Shown here piece by piece: positions 12,503 to 15,045 of a stretch of DNA of 15,045 bases. The stretch is from Bacillota bacterium (lineage in GTDB: Bacteria; Bacillota; Clostridia; Lutisporales; Lutisporaceae), in NCBI GenBank assembly GCA_023405875.1, contig JAEXXN010000360.1:1-15045 (forward strand), in the 5' to 3' direction. Below the pieces are notes generated by a model. That model searched no databases and had not been told where the DNA came from. It saw nothing but the letters and a program-made list of their open reading frames with translations. Each line of letters begins with the position of its first letter. Within the stretch, counting starts at the first letter, position 1. Made by a program: the position numbers and the translations under genes.

Positions 12503-15045
12503 CTATCCCTCAACCTCAATCGGTACGGCTATTCGGAAGCTGGTCCCCCTCCCTTTCTGCGTCTTTACCTCAATGCTGCCCTTAAGCCTCTCTACCTCGG
12601 CCTTGAGTGCCGAAAGTCCTGCTCCTCTGCCGGAAAGCCCGGTTATATCACCGGATGTACTGAAGCCGTCTGCAAACAATAGTTGTACTGCTTCTGCCTC
12701 AGAGACGGCTGCGGCTTCTTCAGCCGTAAGAAATCCTTTTTTGACTGCGGAATTTTTCACTTCCTCCGCATCGATCCCTGCACCATCGTCAGATACTGTA
12801 ATTTCTATGCTGTTTTCTTTTGCTCCGATGCTGCACAGTATATTCCCCTGCTCGGGTTTTCCTTTGCAGGTACGTTCTTCAGTACTCTCTATCCCATGGG
12901 CGATACAATTTCTGAATATATGGACCATGCATTTGATCAGCTCCGAATATGCATCAGGATCGACAGCTATATCCTGTCCCTGGATATCAAATTCCTTTAT
13001 CTGCTTATCCAGGCTTTCGCTTAACTTTAAGCAGTACCCGGGATAATGGCCCAGCATATCCTTTAATGGCCTGCAGCGGAGTTTTCTGATATCTCTGACC
13101 AGTTTCTGTGCCTCGGTGCCGCTGAATGAGGCAAGTATTCCGCTCTCGATTTCCTTAAGCTTGGATTCCTCTGCAACTACAAGCTTATCCAGCTTCAAAT
13201 ATCTTTCTCCCAGAACCTCTCTTATTATATCAAAGTCCTCCTTCAGCCATTCCCCGGGTTTTTCTTCTTCAAAAAGGGCCTTGAACCCCTCGATCCCCAG
13301 ACCTGCTATATTGAACTCATACAGCTTGGTTTCAAGGTCATGGAGCTTATTTGCCATGTTCTCCATTTCAAAATAGGCAAAGGTGCCTTTAAAGGTGTGT
13401 ACAATACGGAACAGCTCTGCATATTTTTTTCCCGCCGTTTCGGTATTATTAAGCAGCTCCCATATCCTCTCGCCCCAGAACTCCTTATAATCGGTAACTG
13501 CGTTGACAAAATCCATATGGTTCGCCACAATCGAAACACACATCTTGAGAACGGATTGCTCCTGCTTCAGCCGCATTTCCATAAGCTTTCTTTCTGTGAT
13601 GTCTGTCAGTATCACCATGCATGTCGGCTCCGAGCCTTCAATGCCCTTTTCCAGCATTTTATAGTCTATGCTTACAAGCTTATCTGAAACAGCAAGCTCT
13701 TGTGGAAGCAGCGAAATATAGACCTCACGCCTGACCTTGTCGTCAGGATCAAATATACTGTTCAGCAGAGTACCGATATATTCCTCCTGCACCCTGTCCC
13801 CACCGCTTATAAGCTTCGGAAGGCTTTGACCGCTTATATCGCAGCCAAAGATTTCACGGCATTTGAGACTGTATTCGCTTTCCACCCGCTGATCCTTCTT
13901 AAAGGATAGAAAGCCCTGTTCGGCATTGTCAAACAGGCTCCTTATGGCAGAAGTCTTCTCAATGACCTTCCGGTCCAGGTCCCTGTTTATATCCTCTATC
14001 AGCTCCTTTGACCTGACCAGTTCAAGGTTGGAGGACGCAACATCTCCATAAAGCCTTTCATACCTTAGGGCAAAAAAGGCCACCATTGCTATGGAAAGTG
14101 CAAATATCCCGATATGTGTAACTCCACCTGAATTGGCAGTTCTATTAAGTAATGCCAGTATATCAACGGCACCTGTGATCCCGAAGAATATCATTCCGTA
14201 TATGATTACTCTGAGCTCCTTATTACCGTGCTTCAGCTTCCTGAACAGCAAAAATACCAGGAATATTGTGTAGATAAAAAATGAAATATTGAATACAAAG
14301 TCAGCCCTGGATATGTCGAACCCCTGTATTGTCGAAAGCAAAAGTACCGCAAAAAGATACAGCAGAAATACCCTGTTTATTATTTTCATCTGTGCCTTCG
14401 GAGCGTTTTCCAGCAATTCTACCATAAAGGAGCCTGCCGCAAAAGGAATGAGGAAGTAGGTCAGGTAGTCATTGTAAAAGGTAAAGACCGGCCGGTTCAA
14501 TGCAGAGCTTACCACATAAAGGGAATTTATTATGTTTACAGAGGTCAGCAGTATGAAGCCGCCGGAATACAACAGCAGCCCCACCTCAGCACCTTTATGC
14601 AACACCTGAAATGCAGCCACCAGAATAAGGCATAGCCCTACAAAAACCCCCATGGAACACAGAAACATAGGTACTATCTGGTTGTCTGCCAGCAAAATTA
14701 TCTTTTCGTTTTCAGATACCAGCTCCCAGGAGGTAAGATGCCCCAGCTCCCTTACAGTGAGCCCTTCCCTTGCAGGGTATTTGAAGTATATCATACCGCC
14801 CTTATGCTCATCTCTTATGGGAATAATATGCTGGAAGGGAAGCACCCTGTCAACGTCTTTCATTGTGCCGTAGGAATATATCATCCGGTCTCCTGCATAC
14901 ACCTCCACCGGAAAGTCAAATTCTAGAAAAAGGGCAGGGCTGTAAACAGATATCTCCTCCGGAAGCCTGCCCCTCACCCAGAATATATCCGCCGCAGCAG
15001 ACTTGCTTTGCCGGAGCCCCTCCAGGCTTGTCCCGCCGCTCTCAG
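12503..15045 (-). CDS. Membrane sensor kinase: 7TMR-DISM-like, PAS-like, HPt and CheA-type ATPase (partial, N-terminus outside window)
   Basis: The frame is open to the right edge, so the N-terminus lies outside. Residues here count from the GTG at 14977, which is only the first possible start inside the window. Residues about 1-100 are the end of a beta-rich extracellular domain like that of 7TMR-DISM receptors. About seven membrane helices follow (roughly 101-308), then a coiled coil (312-345) and a PAS-like region ending VILTDITERK (455-464). Residues about 478-560 are a histidine phosphotransfer domain with HTFKGTFAYFE; His527 is the likely phosphorylated residue. A CheA-like segment, CRPLKDMLGHYPGYCLKLSESL, leads to the ATPase with N box HIFRNCIAHGIES (686-698), G1 DDGAGID (730-736) and G2 GRGAGLSALK. 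There is no HisKA dimer domain and no CheW-like domain after the ATPase. It probably phosphorylates a separate response regulator; none is in the window. Confidence 0.9.
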   Translation of the reverse strand, partial: ESGGTSLEGLRQSKSAAADIFWVRGRLPEEISVYSPALFLEFDFPVEVYAGDRMIYSYGTMKDVDRVLPFQHIIPIRDEHKGGMIYFKYPAREGLTVRELGHLTSWELVSENEKIILLADNQIVPMFLCSMGVFVGLCLILVAAFQVLHKGAEVGLLLYSGGFILLTSVNIINSLYVVSSALNRPVFTFYNDYLTYFLIPFAAGSFMVELLENAPKAQMKIINRVFLLYLFAVLLLSTIQGFDISRADFVFNISFFIYTIFLVFLLFRKLKHGNKELRVIIYGMIFFGITGAVDILALLNRTANSGGVTHIGIFALSIAMVAFFALRYERLYGDVASSNLELVRSKELIEDINRDLDRKVIEKTSAIRSLFDNAEQGFLSFKKDQRVESEYSLKCREIFGCDISGQSLPKLISGGDRVQEEYIGTLLNSIFDPDDKVRREVYISLLPQELAVSDKLVSIDYKMLEKGIEGSEPTCMVILTDITERKLMEMRLKQEQSVLKMCVSIVANHMDFVNAVTDYKEFWGERIWELLNNTETAGKKYAELFRIVHTFKGTFAYFEMENMANKLHDLETKLYEFNIAGLGIEGFKALFEEEKPGEWLKEDFDIIREVLGERYLKLDKLVVAEESKLKEIESGILASFSGTEAQKLVRDIRKLRCRPLKDMLGHYPGYCLKLSESLDKQIKEFDIQGQDIAVDPDAYSELIKCMVHIFRNCIAHGIESTEERTCKGKPEQGNILCSIGAKENSIEITVSDDGAGIDAEEVKNSAVKKGFLTAEEAAAVSEAEAVQLLFADGFSTSGDITGLSGRGAGLSALKAEVERLKGSIEVKTQKGRGTSFRIAVPIEVEG

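Noticed and set aside
1..15045. CRISPR array, tRNA, rRNA or transposase genes
   Set aside because: No regularly spaced direct repeats, no recognisable tRNA or rRNA stretches and no transposase or integrase motifs were seen on either strand.

Overview
The window looks like a piece of a Clostridia (Bacillota) chromosome of moderate G+C content. The reasons are strong GGAGG-type ribosome binding sites, a tryptophan T-box leader in front of a TrpP-type transporter, compact intrinsic terminators, and G+C-richer palindromic repeats in the gene gaps. I cannot name a genus from the sequence. There are 11 genes. Two are cut by the window edges: a permease at the left and a membrane sensor kinase at the right. 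I see no rRNA, tRNA, transposase, phage gene or CRISPR array.

Layout. 1-1146 (-) is the N-terminal 382 residues of a polytopic transporter. 1147-1577 is non-coding and carries two foldback structures. 1578-1991 (-) is a small Pro/Gly-rich protein of unknown function. 2091-2462 (-) is a small VOC-fold protein, 2639-3463 (-) is S-adenosylmethionine decarboxylase (speD) with its own promoter and terminator, and 3577-4464 (-) is an AraC-type regulator. Divergent from the regulator, 4680-5765 (+) is aspartate-semialdehyde dehydrogenase (asd). 5766-5973 holds a nested 127-bp foldback element and a GGGACA repeat. 5974-7269 (-) is a secreted VanY-like D-Ala-D-Ala carboxypeptidase. 7495-8661 (-) is an MFS exporter starting at TTG, divergent from 8954-10510 (+), an ABC-F ATPase. 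10635-10997 (-) is a small AT-rich membrane protein. 11163-11697 is a control region: promoter, Trp T-box, a second terminator and a short ORF with a strong ribosome binding site. It leads into trpP (11698-12228, +). A 216-bp foldback element separates trpP from a convergent CheA-like membrane histidine kinase (12503 to the right edge, -).

The genes are mostly monocistronic housekeeping or accessory units: polyamine synthesis, the aspartate-family amino-acid pathway, tryptophan uptake, wall trimming, drug export or ribosome protection, and sensing. They do not form one pathway. The most notable content is regulatory and structural. At least four dissimilar palindromic repeats sit in the gaps. 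The trpP leader carries two terminators in series plus a short ORF. A six-codon ORF and a perfect hairpin precede the MFS gene. The kinase joins a 7TMR-DISM-like membrane part to a PAS-like region, a CheA-type HPt and a CheA-type ATPase, and has no CheW-binding domain. I see no clear new multi-gene defence or metabolic system here.
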